From NCBI GenBank assembly GCA_015057555.1, contig SVEC01000016.1:1-64000 (forward strand): a stretch of DNA of 64,000 nucleotides, given 5' to 3'. This stretch comes from Lachnospiraceae bacterium. Lineage in GTDB: Bacteria; Bacillota; Clostridia; Lachnospirales; Lachnospiraceae. Positions 27,982 through 37,828 of the stretch are shown here, one piece after another. Within the stretch, counting starts at the first letter, position 1. Each line of letters starts with the position of its first letter. The translations under genes and the position numbers were made by a program. The notes beneath the pieces are model-generated. The model was not told the origin of the DNA, did not search any database, and was given only the letters and a program-made list of their open reading frames with translations.

Positions 27982-28176
27982 AGTACAATGTATTAATTAT
28001 ATCTAATCAAAGTACAGCATATAAAAACCAGGGATAGAGTATGTAGCTCGTATACATATGACCAGGGGTGGAGGTGACCTCTTACAGTCGCCGGAATCCC
28101 TGTGTCATTGTATACGGCAGAACCATAAACCTCCACCCTGGTTTTTATATGCGTCTGTATGGATACACATTGTACT
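27982..28176 (+). ncRNA. Candidate structured RNA with mutually exclusive stems upstream of the S10 operon
   Basis: AGTACAATGT (27982-27991) pairs with ACATTGTACT (28167-28176). Inside, GCATATAAAAACCAGGG (28017-28033) pairs perfectly over 17 bp with 28136-28152. The same 3' strand can instead pair with ACCAGGGGTGGAGG (28061-28074) through CCTCCACCCTGGT (28130-28142), directly before TTTTTAT, giving an intrinsic-terminator-like form. No protein-coding assignment is convincing; a 68-codon frame (28068-28274) overlaps the stems and the promoter. I cannot match it to a known class such as 6S, SRP RNA or a riboswitch. Confidence 0.5.
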
Positions 28177-28197
28177 CAAAAAAATACAAAAAAGTTC

Positions 28198-28226
28198 TTG
28201 CATTATATATTTTCTTGTTATATAAT
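28198..28226 (+). promoter_or_regulatory. Strong sigma-A promoter of the S10 ribosomal protein operon
   Basis: TTGCAT at 28198-28203 and a consensus TATAAT at 28221-28226 with a 17-bp spacer. Transcription would start near 28233. Confidence 0.8.
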
Positions 28227-28232
28227 CATTCT

Positions 28233-28472
28233 TGCTGTGACATTGATAGCGTGGAAGCGGAGGTTGCTACTTAAGTAGGTTTTTCGTGGAGCGAATGTCA
28301 ATTAAAGATAACTGGCGACAAGTCACTGTACCAAATACCATCCGTCATGGGGCGGAGATGACGTGTGAGAATCAGTAGATTGGAATGAGAAAATTTACGA
28401 CACACACGGGAAAGTTGTACAGTCACCACTTGTCGTACTACTAATAAGTGCGAAAAGGAGGCGGCTTTTTTT
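28233..28472 (+). promoter_or_regulatory. Long structured 5' leader of the S10 operon
   Basis: About 240 nt separate the promoter from rpsJ. CGACAAGT and ACTGTAC (about 28314-28329) can pair with GTACAGT and ACTTGTCG (about 28417-28436), enclosing hairpins such as CGTCAT/ATGACG (about 28343-28363). S10 operons in many bacteria are controlled by L4 binding the leader; autoregulation here is inferred from position and structure only. I see no obvious intrinsic terminator in the leader. Confidence 0.6.
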
Positions 28473-28784
28473 ATGGCAAGTCAAATTATGAGAATCACAT
28501 TGAAGGCGTACGATCACAAGTTAATCGATAAGACTGCAAAGGAAATTATCGAGACTATCAAGAGTACTGGTGCAAAGGTAAGCGGACCAGTTCCAATGCC
28601 TACAAAGGTTGAGAAGATCACAATTCTTAGAGCTGTTCATAAGTATAAGGATTCTAGAGAGCAGTTCGAGCAGAGAACTCACAAGAGACTCATTGATGTA
28701 CTTACACCAAACAACAAGACTGTAGAAGCTCTTAGAAAGCTTGATACATCAGCTGGTGTACACATCGAAGTTAAGATGAAGTAA
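28473..28784 (+). CDS. rpsJ: 30S ribosomal protein S10
   Basis: 103 residues, normal length, with the S10 features [24 protein letters not shown] and [10 protein letters not shown]. It contacts 16S rRNA in the 30S head and also works in NusB-S10 antitermination. First gene of the S10-spc-alpha locus, behind GGAGG. A 149-bp gap to rplC contains a perfect hairpin GATTGCC/GGCAATC (28886-28901) without a terminator T run. Confidence 0.97.
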   Translation: MASQIMRITLKAYDHKLIDKTAKEIIETIKSTGAKVSGPVPMPTKVEKITILRAVHKYKDSREQFEQRTHKRLIDVLTPNNKTVEALRKLDTSAGVHIEVKMK

Positions 28785-28933
28785 TTATACTCATCTAGGT
28801 AACCGTAGCGATAAGCTACATATTAAATAAGTAAATTGCAGTACCTAATTACATCCATTACGAGTTGCGGGATGAATTTAGTATGATTGCCAAGGCAATC
28901 CGCTGTGAATTAAAAATTAGGAGGAAAATTATA

Positions 28934-29617
28934 ATGAAGAAAGCGATTTTAGCAACTAAAGTCGGAATGACACAGATCTTCAATGAAGATGGCGTGTTAA
29001 CACCAGTAACAGTATTACAGGCTGGACCATGTGTTGTAACTCAGGTAAAAACAGTTGATAATGACGGTTACGATGCAATTCAGGTTGGTTTCGGCGAGAA
29101 GAAGGAAAGAGTAACTACTAAGGACGTTTCAGGAAAGAAAGTTATCAGAAACCCACATGGTGCTGGTAAGGCTGAGGTAGGTCACTTCAAGAAGGCAGGC
29201 ACTACACCTAAGAAGTTCGTTAGAGAGTTCAGATTAGAGAACGTTGCTGATTACAATGCAGGCGACGAGATCAAGGCTGACATCTTTGCAGAGGGCGACA
29301 AGATTGATGTAACTGCTAAGTCAAAGGGTAAGGGATATGCTTCAGGTATCAAGAGATACGGTATGAGAACAGGTCCTAAGACTCACGGTTCTAAGTACCA
29401 CCGTCATGCAGGTTCAAACGGTTCTGCTACTACTCCAGGTAGAGTATTCAAGGGTAAGAAGATGCCTGGACATATGGGTAACGTAAGAGTTACAGTACAG
29501 AATCTTGAGATAGTTAAGATAGATGTAGAAAACAATGTAATCTTGGTAAAGGGTGCCGTTCCTGGACCAAAGAAATCATTAGTAATGATTAAGGAGACAG
29601 TAAAGGCTGGCAAGTAA
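28934..29617 (+). CDS. rplC: 50S ribosomal protein L3
   Basis: 227 residues beginning [16 protein letters not shown], the conserved L3 start. The ATG at 28934 has AGGAGG at good spacing; an in-frame upstream extension to 28865 has no SD and no L3 similarity. L3 is an early assembly protein near the peptidyl transferase centre; the [13 protein letters not shown] loop reaches in that direction. Confidence 0.97.
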   Translation: MKKAILATKVGMTQIFNEDGVLTPVTVLQAGPCVVTQVKTVDNDGYDAIQVGFGEKKERVTTKDVSGKKVIRNPHGAGKAEVGHFKKAGTTPKKFVREFRLENVADYNAGDEIKADIFAEGDKIDVTAKSKGKGYASGIKRYGMRTGPKTHGSKYHRHAGSNGSATTPGRVFKGKKMPGHMGNVRVTVQNLEIVKIDVENNVILVKGAVPGPKKSLVMIKETVKAGK

Positions 29618-29644
29618 GCCGCTTTTCAGGAAGGAGGAAACAAG

Positions 29645-30265
29645 ATGGCAACAGTAGCTGTATATAACATCGAAGGTAAGGAAGTAGATAAGCTTGAGCT
29701 TAACGATAACGTATTCGGTGTAGAGATAAATGAGCATTTAGTACACTTGGCTGTAGTAAGCCAGTTAGCAAATAGTCGTCAGGGAACTCAGAGTGCAAAG
29801 ACTCGTTCAGAAGTTTCAGGTGGCGGCAAGAAGCCTTGGAGACAGAAGGGAACAGGTCATGCAAGACAGGGTTCAACAAGAGCACCTCACTTTACAGGTG
29901 GTGGCGTTGTATTTGCTCCAAAGCCAAGAGATTATTCTATGAAGATGAACAAGAGAGAGAAGCAGATCGCTATGAAGTCTGCTCTTACTTCAAAGGTTCA
30001 GGATTCAAAGCTTATCGTAGTAGATGAGTTCAAGATGGATGAGGTTAAGACTGCTAAGTTCGCTCAGATCCTTAACAACCTTAAGGCACCTAAGGCTTTA
30101 GTTGTTACTAAGGATAAGGACGAGAAGGTAGTTCTTTCAGCAAGAAACATCCCTACAGTTAAGACAACTATGACAAATTCAATCAACGTATATGACATTC
30201 TTAAGTATGACGCACTTGTTATGACTAAGGATGCAGTAGCAGCAATTGAGGAGGTGTATGCATAA
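29645..30265 (+). CDS. rplD: 50S ribosomal protein L4
   Basis: 206 residues. The conserved extended loop includes [20 protein letters not shown], which lines the exit tunnel. L4 is the usual autoregulator of S10 operons. Strong SD GGAGG. Its stop overlaps the rplW start by one base (TAATG). Confidence 0.97.
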   Translation: MATVAVYNIEGKEVDKLELNDNVFGVEINEHLVHLAVVSQLANSRQGTQSAKTRSEVSGGGKKPWRQKGTGHARQGSTRAPHFTGGGVVFAPKPRDYSMKMNKREKQIAMKSALTSKVQDSKLIVVDEFKMDEVKTAKFAQILNNLKAPKALVVTKDKDEKVVLSARNIPTVKTTMTNSINVYDILKYDALVMTKDAVAAIEEVYA

Positions 30266-30564
30266 TGGCAGATATCAAATATTATGACGTAATACTTAAG
30301 CCTGTACTTACAGAGAAGAGTATGAACGCTATGGCAGAGAAGAAGTACACTTTCCTTGTACACACTGAGGCAACTAAGGCTCAGATTAAGGAAGCTGTTG
30401 AGAAGATGTTCGAGGGCGCTAAGGTAGCTAAGGTTAATACTATGAACTATGATGGTAAGACTAAGAGACGTGGTATGACTTTCGGTAAGACTGCTAAGAC
30501 AAAGAAGGCAGTTGTTCAGCTTACAGCTGAGAGCGCTGATATCGAGTTATTTGAGGGATTATAA
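30265..30564 (+). CDS. rplW: 50S ribosomal protein L23
   Basis: 99 residues with the L23 elements [33 protein letters not shown] and GKTKRRG. It sits at the tunnel exit and is the docking site for trigger factor and SRP. Translationally coupled to rplD. Confidence 0.97.
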   Translation: MADIKYYDVILKPVLTEKSMNAMAEKKYTFLVHTEATKAQIKEAVEKMFEGAKVAKVNTMNYDGKTKRRGMTFGKTAKTKKAVVQLTAESADIELFEGL

Positions 30565-30630
30565 AATCCAAGATAGTATTATATGCAGTAAAGCATGACA
30601 ATAAAACATTGTTTTGAAAGGAGAAACAAA

Positions 30631-31473
30631 ATGGGAATTAAGACATATAACCCATATACACCTTCTAGAAGACATATGACTGGTCTTGATTTCGCTGAGA
30701 TTACTAAGAGTACTCCAGAGAAGTCACTTATAGCTAAGAAGGATAAAACAGCTGGTCGTAATAACCAGGGTAAGATAACTGTAAGACACCACGGTGGTGG
30801 TAGCAAGCAGAAGTACAGAATCATCGACTTCAAGAGAAGAAAGGACGATATCCCAGCAAAGGTTGCTGCTATCGAGTACGATCCAAACAGAACTGCAAAT
30901 ATCGCACTTCTTTTCTATGCAGATGGTGAAAAGGCATACATCATTGCTCCAGTTGGCCTTAAGGTTGGCGATACAGTAATGAATGGTGAGAATGCAGACG
31001 TAAAGGTTGGTAACTGTTTACCACTTTCAAATATTCCAGTTGGTACTGAGATTCACAACATTGAGTTATATCCTGGAAAGGGAGCTCAGTTAGTTCGTTC
31101 AGCTGGTAACTCAGCTCAGCTTATGGCTAAGGAAGGCAAGTATGCTACACTTAGACTTCCATCAGGCGAGATGAGAATGGTTCCTATCGTTTGTCGTGCA
31201 ACAATCGGTCAGGTTGGTAACATTGAGCACGGCCTTGTTAATGTAGGTAAGGCAGGACGTAAGCGTCACATGGGTATCAGACCTACAGTTAGAGGATCTG
31301 TTATGAACCCTAACGACCATCCACACGGTGGTGGTGAAGGTAGAACTAGTATTGGTAGACCAGGACCATCAACTCCTTGGGGTAAGCCAGCATTAGGTCT
31401 CAAGACAAGAAAGAAGAACAAGCAGTCTAACAAGTACATTGTAAGAACAAGAGACGGTAAGAACGTTAAATAA
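30631..31473 (+). CDS. rplB: 50S ribosomal protein L2
   Basis: 280 residues starting [20 protein letters not shown]. It ends with the conserved [20 protein letters not shown] region containing the essential His. The ATG at 30631 follows AAAGGAG; an ATG at 30595 in the same frame has no SD. L2 is needed for subunit joining and peptidyl transfer. Confidence 0.97.
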   Translation: MGIKTYNPYTPSRRHMTGLDFAEITKSTPEKSLIAKKDKTAGRNNQGKITVRHHGGGSKQKYRIIDFKRRKDDIPAKVAAIEYDPNRTANIALLFYADGEKAYIIAPVGLKVGDTVMNGENADVKVGNCLPLSNIPVGTEIHNIELYPGKGAQLVRSAGNSAQLMAKEGKYATLRLPSGEMRMVPIVCRATIGQVGNIEHGLVNVGKAGRKRHMGIRPTVRGSVMNPNDHPHGGGEGRTSIGRPGPSTPWGKPALGLKTRKKNKQSNKYIVRTRDGKNVK

Positions 31474-31484
31474 GGAGGTAACAT

Positions 31485-31766
31485 ATGGCTCGTTCATTAA
31501 AAAAAGGACCATTTGCAGATGATTATTTATTAAAGAAGATAGATGCATTAAATGCAGCAAATGACAAGCAGGTTGTAAAGACTTGGTCACGTCGTTCAAC
31601 AATCTTCCCATCATTTGTTGGTCATACAATAGCAGTATATGATGGAAGAAAGCATGTGCCTGTATATGTAACTGAGGATATGGTTGGACATAAGCTCGGT
31701 GAGTTTGTTGCTACAAGAACATACAGAGGACATGGTAAGGATGAGAAGAAGGGTAAGAAGAGATAA
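31485..31766 (+). CDS. rpsS: 30S ribosomal protein S19
   Basis: 93 residues: [10 protein letters not shown] start and [20 protein letters not shown] core, both diagnostic. Part of the 30S head. SD AAGGAGG close upstream. Confidence 0.97.
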   Translation: MARSLKKGPFADDYLLKKIDALNAANDKQVVKTWSRRSTIFPSFVGHTIAVYDGRKHVPVYVTEDMVGHKLGEFVATRTYRGHGKDEKKGKKR

Positions 31767-31786
31767 GTCGAAAGGAGGACACATTC

Positions 31787-32173
31787 ATGGCAAAAGGACA
31801 TAGATCCCAGATTAAGAGACTCAGAAATGAGAATAAGGATACAAGACCTAAGGCTACTGTTTCATACGCTAGAGTATCAGTAACTAAGGCATGTTTCGTA
31901 TTAGATGCTATCAGAGGCAAGGATGTAACTTCAGCACTTGGTATTCTTGCTTACAATAACAGATATGCTTCAAAGGTAATTGAGAAGTTATTAAAGTCAG
32001 CTATCGCTAACGCTGAGAACAATAACGGAATGAAGATGGAGGACCTTTACATTGCAGAGTGTTACGCAAATAAGGGACCAACAATGAAGAGAATTCAGCC
32101 AAGAGCACAGGGTAGAGCTTATAGAATCGAGAAGAGAACAAGCCACATTACTATAGTGCTGGATGAAAGATAG
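31787..32173 (+). CDS. rplV: 50S ribosomal protein L22
   Basis: 128 residues, with VSYARVSVTKACFVLDAIRG and the tunnel beta-hairpin KRIQPRAQGRAYRIEKRTSH. Macrolide-resistance changes are known in this hairpin in other bacteria; none can be judged here. Confidence 0.97.
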   Translation: MAKGHRSQIKRLRNENKDTRPKATVSYARVSVTKACFVLDAIRGKDVTSALGILAYNNRYASKVIEKLLKSAIANAENNNGMKMEDLYIAECYANKGPTMKRIQPRAQGRAYRIEKRTSHITIVLDER

Positions 32174-32183
32174 GAGGTAAGCA

Positions 32184-32849
32184 ATGGGACAGAAGGTTAA
32201 TCCACATGGTTTAAGAGTCGGAGTAATCAAGGATTGGGATTCAAAGTGGTATGCAGATACTAAGAACGGCGAGTTCGCTAACAACCTTGTAGAAGACTAT
32301 AAGATCAGAGAGTTTTTAAAGAAAGAGCTTTTCTCTGCAAGCATTTCAAAGGTTGAAATCGAGAGAACTGCAGACAGAGTTAAGGTTAAAGTATATACAG
32401 CTAAGCCTGGTGTAGTAATCGGTAAGGGCGGTGCTGGAATCGAGAAGCTTAAGGCTAAGGTTCAGAAGCTTACTGACAAGAAGCTCATCATCGATATTCA
32501 GGAGATTAAGAAGCCTGACCTTGATGCACAGTTAGTAGCTGAGAATATTGCAGCACAGTTAGAGGCACGTATCTCATTTAGAAGAGCTATGAAGTCATGC
32601 ATGGGAAGATCTATGAAGGCTGGAGCTCTTGGTATCAAGGCTGCATGTTCAGGAAGACTTGGTGGTGCTGATATGGCTAGAACAGAGTTTTACAGCGAGG
32701 GAACAATTCCTCTTCAGACTCTTCGTGCTGATATCGACTACGGTTTTGCTGAGGCAGATACAACATACGGCAAGGTTGGTGTTAAGACATGGATTTACCA
32801 TGGTGAAGTACTTCCTACTAAGGGAAATGTAGAAGGGAGCGATAAATAA
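32184..32849 (+). CDS. rpsC: 30S ribosomal protein S3
   Basis: 221 residues starting [18 protein letters not shown]. The KH domain carries [14 protein letters not shown], and the C-terminal domain has [15 protein letters not shown]. Located at the mRNA entry site. Its last base is the first base of rplP. Confidence 0.97.
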   Translation: MGQKVNPHGLRVGVIKDWDSKWYADTKNGEFANNLVEDYKIREFLKKELFSASISKVEIERTADRVKVKVYTAKPGVVIGKGGAGIEKLKAKVQKLTDKKLIIDIQEIKKPDLDAQLVAENIAAQLEARISFRRAMKSCMGRSMKAGALGIKAACSGRLGGADMARTEFYSEGTIPLQTLRADIDYGFAEADTTYGKVGVKTWIYHGEVLPTKGNVEGSDK

Positions 32850-33271
32850 TGTTAATGCCTAAGAGAGTAAAGCGTCGTAAGCAGTTCAGAGGAACTATGG
32901 CAGGTAAGGCGCTTAGAGGAAATAAAATCACTAACGGTGAGTACGGTATAGTAGCAATGGAGCCAGCTTGGATTAAGTCAAATCAGATCGAGGCTGCCCG
33001 TATCGCAATGACACGTTACGTAAAGCGTAATGGTAAGGTTTGGATAAAGATTTTCCCTGATAAGCCAGTAACAGCTAAGCCAGCTGAAACTCGTATGGGT
33101 TCTGGTAAGGGTTCACTTGAGTACTGGGTAGCAGTAGTTAAGCCAGGCAGAGTTATGTTCGAAATCGCTGGCGTACCAGAGGAGACTGCAAGAGAGGCAC
33201 TTCGTCTTGCAACTCATAAGTTACCAGTAAAGTGTAAGATCGTATCAAAAGCAGACTTAGAGGAGGTATAA
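32849..33271 (+). CDS. rplP: 50S ribosomal protein L16
   Basis: 140 residues starting [15 protein letters not shown], with the [19 protein letters not shown] block. L16 positions tRNA at the A and P sites. Coupled to rpsC by a one-base overlap. Confidence 0.97.
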   Translation: MLMPKRVKRRKQFRGTMAGKALRGNKITNGEYGIVAMEPAWIKSNQIEAARIAMTRYVKRNGKVWIKIFPDKPVTAKPAETRMGSGKGSLEYWVAVVKPGRVMFEIAGVPEETAREALRLATHKLPVKCKIVSKADLEEV

Positions 33272-33276
33272 TAGCA

Positions 33277-33480
33277 GTGAAGCTTAAGGATTATAAGAAC
33301 GAATTAAATTCAAAGTCACTTGAAGAGTTACAGAGCGATTTAGTAGCTGCTAAGAAGGAATTATTTAACTTAAGATTCCAGAATGCCACTAATCAGCTCG
33401 AGAACACATCAAGAATTAAGGATGTTAGAAAGAACATCGCAAGAATTCAGACAGTTATAGCTAAGAAGGCTAACGCATAG
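33277..33480 (+). CDS. rpmC: 50S ribosomal protein L29
   Basis: 67 residues: [20 protein letters not shown], the L29 helical hairpin. GTG start behind AGGAGG, 5 bp after rplP. Confidence 0.95.
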   Translation: MKLKDYKNELNSKSLEELQSDLVAAKKELFNLRFQNATNQLENTSRIKDVRKNIARIQTVIAKKANA

Positions 33481-33504
33481 TTATCGTAATAGGAGGAAAT
33501 TATC

Positions 33505-33759
33505 GTGGAAAGAAATTTAAGAAAAACACGTGTAGGTATTGTTACAAGTGATAAGATGGACAAGACAATCGTTGTATCAATCGTTGATAATGTAAAGCAT
33601 CCTCTTTACGGTAAGATTGTAAAGAGAACTTACAAGCTCAAGGCTCATGATGAGAACAACGAGTGTAAGAAGGGCGATAGAGTAAAGGTTATGGAGACAA
33701 GACCATTATCAAAGGATAAGAGATGGAGACTTGTTGAGATAGTTGAGAAGGCTAAATAA
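33505..33759 (+). CDS. rpsQ: 30S ribosomal protein S17
   Basis: 84 residues: [20 protein letters not shown] and [12 protein letters not shown] are typical of S17. GTG start behind AGGAGG. Confidence 0.96.
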   Translation: MERNLRKTRVGIVTSDKMDKTIVVSIVDNVKHPLYGKIVKRTYKLKAHDENNECKKGDRVKVMETRPLSKDKRWRLVEIVEKAK

Positions 33760-33772
33760 GGAGGATTAAACA

Positions 33773-34141
33773 ATGGTACAGCAGGAAAGTAGATTAAGAG
33801 TTGCTGATAACACTGGTGCTAAGGAAATCCTCTGCATTAGAGTTTTAGGCGGTTCAACAAGAAGATATGCAAATATCGGAGATGTTATCGTTGCCTCAGT
33901 TAAGGATGCAACACCAGGCGGAGTTGTAAAGAAGGGTGACGTTGTTAAGGCTGTAGTTGTTAGAACTAAGCATGGTGCTCGCCGTAAGGACGGTTCATAC
34001 ATCAAGTTCGATGAGAATGCAGCAGTTATTATAAAGGAAGATGGTAACCCAAGAGGAACACGTATCTTCGGACCTGTAGCAAGAGAGCTCAGAGATAAGA
34101 AGTACATGAAGATTGTTTCACTTGCACCAGAAGTATTATAG
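33773..34141 (+). CDS. rplN: 50S ribosomal protein L14
   Basis: 122 residues: [18 protein letters not shown] start and the [19 protein letters not shown] end region, both diagnostic. First spc-type protein at the subunit interface. Confidence 0.97.
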   Translation: MVQQESRLRVADNTGAKEILCIRVLGGSTRRYANIGDVIVASVKDATPGGVVKKGDVVKAVVVRTKHGARRKDGSYIKFDENAAVIIKEDGNPRGTRIFGPVARELRDKKYMKIVSLAPEVL

Positions 34142-34154
34142 GAGGTAAAAGACT

Positions 34155-34472
34155 GTGGCAACAATGAAAATCAAAAAAGACGATCTTGTTAAAGTAATTG
34201 CCGGAAAAGACAAGGGCAAAGAAGGCAAAGTATTAGCAGTTGATACTAAGAATAATACTGTATTAGTTGAAGGTGTTAATATAGTACACAAGCACAGCAA
34301 GCCTAGCATGCAGAATCAGGCAGGCGGAATCATAGAGAAGGAAGCTCCAATCGATATTTCTAACGTTATGTATCTTTACAAGGGTAAGCCAGTTAGAGTT
34401 GGTTTCCAGGGTGAGAAGAAGGCTAAGGTTAGAGTAGCAAAAGTTGACGGTAAGACAGTAGTTATCGATTAG
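34155..34472 (+). CDS. rplX: 50S ribosomal protein L24
   Basis: 105 residues with a KOW motif ([20 protein letters not shown]). The GTG at 34155 is chosen because AGGAGG lies at correct spacing; an ATG three codons later is an alternative. Confidence 0.95.
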   Translation: MATMKIKKDDLVKVIAGKDKGKEGKVLAVDTKNNTVLVEGVNIVHKHSKPSMQNQAGGIIEKEAPIDISNVMYLYKGKPVRVGFQGEKKAKVRVAKVDGKTVVID

Positions 34473-34498
34473 TGAGCAAGGAAAGGAGGCACAGGATC

Positions 34499-35038
34499 TT
34501 GAGCAGACTTAAAGAAATGTATAGCAACCAGATTATGGAAGCTATGAAGAAGAAATTCGGATATAAGAACGATATGCAGATACCAAAGCTTGAGAAGGTT
34601 GTTATCAACATGGGCGTTGGTGAAGCAAAGGAAAATGCTAAAGTGTTAGATGCAGCGGTTAAGGATCTTGAGACTATCTCAGGCCAGAAGGCTATCATCA
34701 CACGTGCAAAGAAGTCAGTAGCTAACTTCAAGCTTAGAGAGGGTATGCCAATCGGATGTAAGGTAACTCTTAGAGGCGAGAAGATGTATGAGTTTACTGA
34801 TAGACTTGTAAACCTTGCATTGCCACGAGTTCGTGACTTTAGAGGTGTTAATCCTAACGCATTTGATGGTAGAGGTAACTACGCATTAGGAATTAAGGAG
34901 CAGCTTATTTTCCCAGAAATCGAGTACGATAAGGTTGATAAGGTAAGAGGTATGGATATTATTTTCGTAACTACTGCCGAGACAGACGAGGAAGCTCGTG
35001 AGTTATTAACTCTTTTCGGAATGCCATTTAGTAAGTAA
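34499..35038 (+). CDS. rplE: 50S ribosomal protein L5
   Basis: 179 residues, exactly the usual length, when started at the TTG of 34499 ([11 protein letters not shown]). AAAGGAGG lies at good spacing before it. A GTG at 34472 would overlap rplX and add ten basic residues not expected in L5. Core motif [33 protein letters not shown] near the end. Contacts 5S rRNA and P-site tRNA. Confidence 0.95.
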   Translation: MSRLKEMYSNQIMEAMKKKFGYKNDMQIPKLEKVVINMGVGEAKENAKVLDAAVKDLETISGQKAIITRAKKSVANFKLREGMPIGCKVTLRGEKMYEFTDRLVNLALPRVRDFRGVNPNAFDGRGNYALGIKEQLIFPEIEYDKVDKVRGMDIIFVTTAETDEEARELLTLFGMPFSK

Positions 35039-35050
35039 GGAGGGAAAATT

Positions 35051-35236
35051 ATGGCTAAAACATCTATGAAGATAAAGCAGCAGCGTCCACAGAAGTTCTC
35101 TACTAGAGAATATACACGTTGTAAGCTTTGTGGTAGACCACACGCGGTTTTAAGAAAGTACGGAATCTGTAGAGTATGTTTCCGTGAGTTAGCATATAAG
35201 GGACAGATACCAGGCGTTAAGAAGTCAAGCTGGTAA
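35051..35236 (+). CDS. rpsZ: 30S ribosomal protein S14, zinc-binding short form (type Z)
   Basis: 61 residues with four zinc ligands in C24-x2-C27 and C40-x2-C43 (CKLC, CRVC). The short zinc form is the usual housekeeping S14 of Gram-positives; a zinc-free alternative is not in this window. Confidence 0.96.
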   Translation: MAKTSMKIKQQRPQKFSTREYTRCKLCGRPHAVLRKYGICRVCFRELAYKGQIPGVKKSSW

Positions 35237-35261
35237 GATTTTATAAGGAGGCAAATGAATT

Positions 35262-35663
35262 ATGTCAATGAGCGATCCAATTGCAGATATGCTTACAAGA
35301 ATTCGTAATGCAAATACTGCAAAGCATGATACAGTAGATATACCTGCATCTAAAATGAAGCAGGCGATTGCAGACATTCTCCTCAAGGAGGGATATGTTA
35401 AGGCAGTTGACGTTGTTGAGGAAGGTAACTTCAAGACTATAAAGATTACACTTAAGTATGGTGCAGATAAGAACGAGAAGATCCTTACAGGCCTTAAGAG
35501 AATCTCTAAGCCAGGACTTCGTGTTTACGCATCAAAGGATGAGCTTCCAAAGGTTCTTGGTGGACTTGGAACAGCTATCATCTCAACTAACAAGGGTGTA
35601 TTAACTGATAAGGAAGCAAGAAAAGAGAACGTTGGTGGCGAGGTTCTTGCATTTATCTGGTAA
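35262..35663 (+). CDS. rpsH: 30S ribosomal protein S8
   Basis: 133 residues: [15 protein letters not shown] start and the C-terminal [19 protein letters not shown]8 binds helix 21 of 16S rRNA and controls spc operons in some bacteria. Confidence 0.97.
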   Translation: MSMSDPIADMLTRIRNANTAKHDTVDIPASKMKQAIADILLKEGYVKAVDVVEEGNFKTIKITLKYGADKNEKILTGLKRISKPGLRVYASKDELPKVLGGLGTAIISTNKGVLTDKEARKENVGGEVLAFIW

Positions 35664-35705
35664 GAACTTTAGACCAATATTTAAATTATTAAGGAGGACG
35701 GCGAA

Positions 35706-36245
35706 ATGTCACGTATTGGAAGAATGCCTATCGCTATTCCAGCAGGTGTAACTGTTGAGATAGCAGAAAATAATAAGGTGACTGTTAAGGGACCAAAGGG
35801 AACACTTGAGAGAGTACTCCCAGCTGAGATGGAAATCACTCAGGAAGGTTCAGAAGTAGTAGTTAAGAGACCAAATGACTTAAAGAGAATGAAGTCACTT
35901 CACGGTCTTACAAGAACTCTTATCAACAACATGGTTGTTGGTGTTAATGAGGGATATACAAAGGTGCTTGAGGTTAACGGTGTTGGTTACAGAGCATCTA
36001 AGCAGGGCAACAAGTTAGCACTTGCTCTTGGATATTCACATCCTGTAGAGATGATCGATCCAGAAGGTATCACAACTACAGTAGATGGTAACAAGATTAC
36101 TGTAAGTGGTATCGATAAGGAAAAGGTTGGACAGTATGCGGCTGAAATCAGAATTAAGAGAAAGCCAGAGCCATATAAGGGCAAGGGTATCAAGTATTCT
36201 GATGAGGTAATCAGACGTAAGGTTGGTAAGACTGGTAAGAAATAA
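35706..36245 (+). CDS. rplF: 50S ribosomal protein L6
   Basis: 179 residues: [15 protein letters not shown] start, [19 protein letters not shown] in the middle and the [13 protein letters not shown] signature. Confidence 0.97.
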   Translation: MSRIGRMPIAIPAGVTVEIAENNKVTVKGPKGTLERVLPAEMEITQEGSEVVVKRPNDLKRMKSLHGLTRTLINNMVVGVNEGYTKVLEVNGVGYRASKQGNKLALALGYSHPVEMIDPEGITTTVDGNKITVSGIDKEKVGQYAAEIRIKRKPEPYKGKGIKYSDEVIRRKVGKTGKK

Positions 36246-36262
36246 TTAAAGGAGTGAATAAG

Positions 36263-36631
36263 ATGATTAAGAAGGAATCAAGAAGTGCTATACGTACTAA
36301 AAAACACATGAAGATTCGTAACCGTTTTAGCGGCACAGCTGCTAGACCACGTTTAGCTGTATTCAGAAGTAATAATCATATGTACGCTCAGATTATTGAC
36401 GATACAGTTGGTAAGACTTTAGTGTCAGCTTCTACAGTACAGAAGAACGTTAAGGATCAGTTAGAGAAGACTAATGATGTTGCAGCAGCAGCTTACTTAG
36501 GTCAGGTTATCGCTAAGAGAGCTCTTGAGGCTGGTATTACAGCAGTAGTTTTCGATAGAGGCGGTTTTATATATCAGGGTAAGATTAAGGCTTTAGCAGA
36601 TGCAGCAAGAGAAGCTGGATTAGAATTCTAA
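36263..36631 (+). CDS. rplR: 50S ribosomal protein L18
   Basis: 122 residues starting [19 protein letters not shown], with [27 protein letters not shown] sits eight bases before the ATG at 36263; a GTG nine bases earlier overlaps the SD and is unlikely. L18 binds 5S rRNA. Confidence 0.95.
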   Translation: MIKKESRSAIRTKKHMKIRNRFSGTAARPRLAVFRSNNHMYAQIIDDTVGKTLVSASTVQKNVKDQLEKTNDVAAAAYLGQVIAKRALEAGITAVVFDRGGFIYQGKIKALADAAREAGLEF

Positions 36632-36649
36632 GAAGGAGGAATACGACAC

Positions 36650-37159
36650 ATGAAGCGTGAAATAATCGATGCTAGTAAGTTAGAATTAGAAGAAAATGTA
36701 GTAGCCATCAAGCGTGTAACTAAGGTTGTTAAGGGTGGTCGTAACTTCAGATTTGCTGCACTCGTTGTTGTTGGTGATAAGAATGGTCACATTGGTGCCG
36801 GTCTTGGTAAGGCAACAGAAATCCCTGAGGCAATCCGTAAGGGTAAAGAGGACGCAACTAAGAAGTTAGTTAAGGTTAATATTAACGAGAATGGTAGTGT
36901 ACCATATGACTGGACAGGAGAGTTTGGTAGTGCAAAGGTATTACTTAAGGCTTCACCAGAGGGTACTGGTATCATCGCTGGAGGTCCAGCGCGTAAGGTG
37001 CTTGAGCTTGCAGGATACAGAAACATTCGTACTAAGTCCTTAGGTTCAAATAATAAGCAGAACGTAGTTCTCGCTACAATCGAGGGTCTTTCAAAGATTA
37101 AGTCCCCTGAAGAGGTAGCAAAACTTCGTGGTAAGTCATTAGACGAGATTCTTAACTAA
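36650..37159 (+). CDS. rpsE: 30S ribosomal protein S5
   Basis: 169 residues: [20 protein letters not shown] and [21 protein letters not shown] are diagnostic. Involved in decoding fidelity. Confidence 0.97.
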   Translation: MKREIIDASKLELEENVVAIKRVTKVVKGGRNFRFAALVVVGDKNGHIGAGLGKATEIPEAIRKGKEDATKKLVKVNINENGSVPYDWTGEFGSAKVLLKASPEGTGIIAGGPARKVLELAGYRNIRTKSLGSNNKQNVVLATIEGLSKIKSPEEVAKLRGKSLDEILN

Positions 37160-37173
37160 GGAGGTAATGGATA

Positions 37174-37356
37174 ATGGCAGATAAGTTAAAGGTTACATTA
37201 GTTAAGTCACCTATCGGAGCAATCCCTAAGCACAGAGCTACAGTTGAGGCACTTGGTCTTAAGAAGCTTCACAAGACAGTAGAGCTTCCTAACAATGCAG
37301 CAACTAAGGGAATGATTCAGCAGGTTCGTCACTTAGTTAAAGTAGAAGAGGTTTAA
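37174..37356 (+). CDS. rpmD: 50S ribosomal protein L30
   Basis: 60 residues: LKVTLVKSPIGAIPKHRATV then LGLKKLHKTVELPN. Usual length of the bacterial short L30. Confidence 0.96.
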   Translation: MADKLKVTLVKSPIGAIPKHRATVEALGLKKLHKTVELPNNAATKGMIQQVRHLVKVEEV

Positions 37357-37386
37357 TTATTATTTGAATTAGAAGGAGGTACAGTC

Positions 37387-37827
37387 ATGGATTTATCAAG
37401 TTTAAAGCCAGCTGAGGGCGCTGTTTCAAGCGATAACTTCAGAAGAGGCCGTGGACATGGTTCAGGAAATGGCAAGACCGCAGGTAAGGGACACAAGGGT
37501 CAGAAGGCTCGTTCAGGTGCTCCAAGACCAGGTTTTGAGGGTGGCCAGATGCCACTTTATAGAAGAATCCCTAAGAGAGGATTCACTTGCAGAAATCACA
37601 AGGAGATAGTAGCTATCAACCTTTCTGCACTTGACAGATTTGAGGATGGTTCAGAGGTATCAGTAGCAACTCTTATCGAGGCTGGTATCGTAAAGAACCC
37701 TAGAGATGGTGTTAAGATTTTAGGAAATGGAGAGTTAACTAAGAAGCTTACTGTTAAGGCTAACGCTTTCAGTAAGTCAGCTGTAGAGAAGATCGAAGCA
37801 CTTGGTGGAAAAGCAGAGGTGATGTAG
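37387..37827 (+). CDS. rplO: 50S ribosomal protein L15
   Basis: 146 residues: KPAEGA..., [20 protein letters not shown] and [18 protein letters not shown]. The stop codon is one base from the secY start. Confidence 0.97.
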   Translation: MDLSSLKPAEGAVSSDNFRRGRGHGSGNGKTAGKGHKGQKARSGAPRPGFEGGQMPLYRRIPKRGFTCRNHKEIVAINLSALDRFEDGSEVSVATLIEAGIVKNPRDGVKILGNGELTKKLTVKANAFSKSAVEKIEALGGKAEVM

Positions 37828-37828
37828 T

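Noticed and set aside
28068-28274. 68-codon frame in the structured region before rpsJ
   Set aside because: It overlaps the paired stems and the S10 promoter and has no protein-like composition.
34472-34498. GTG start ten codons upstream for rplE
   Set aside because: It overlaps the rplX stop, has no SD, and L5 is normally 179 residues, matching the TTG start.
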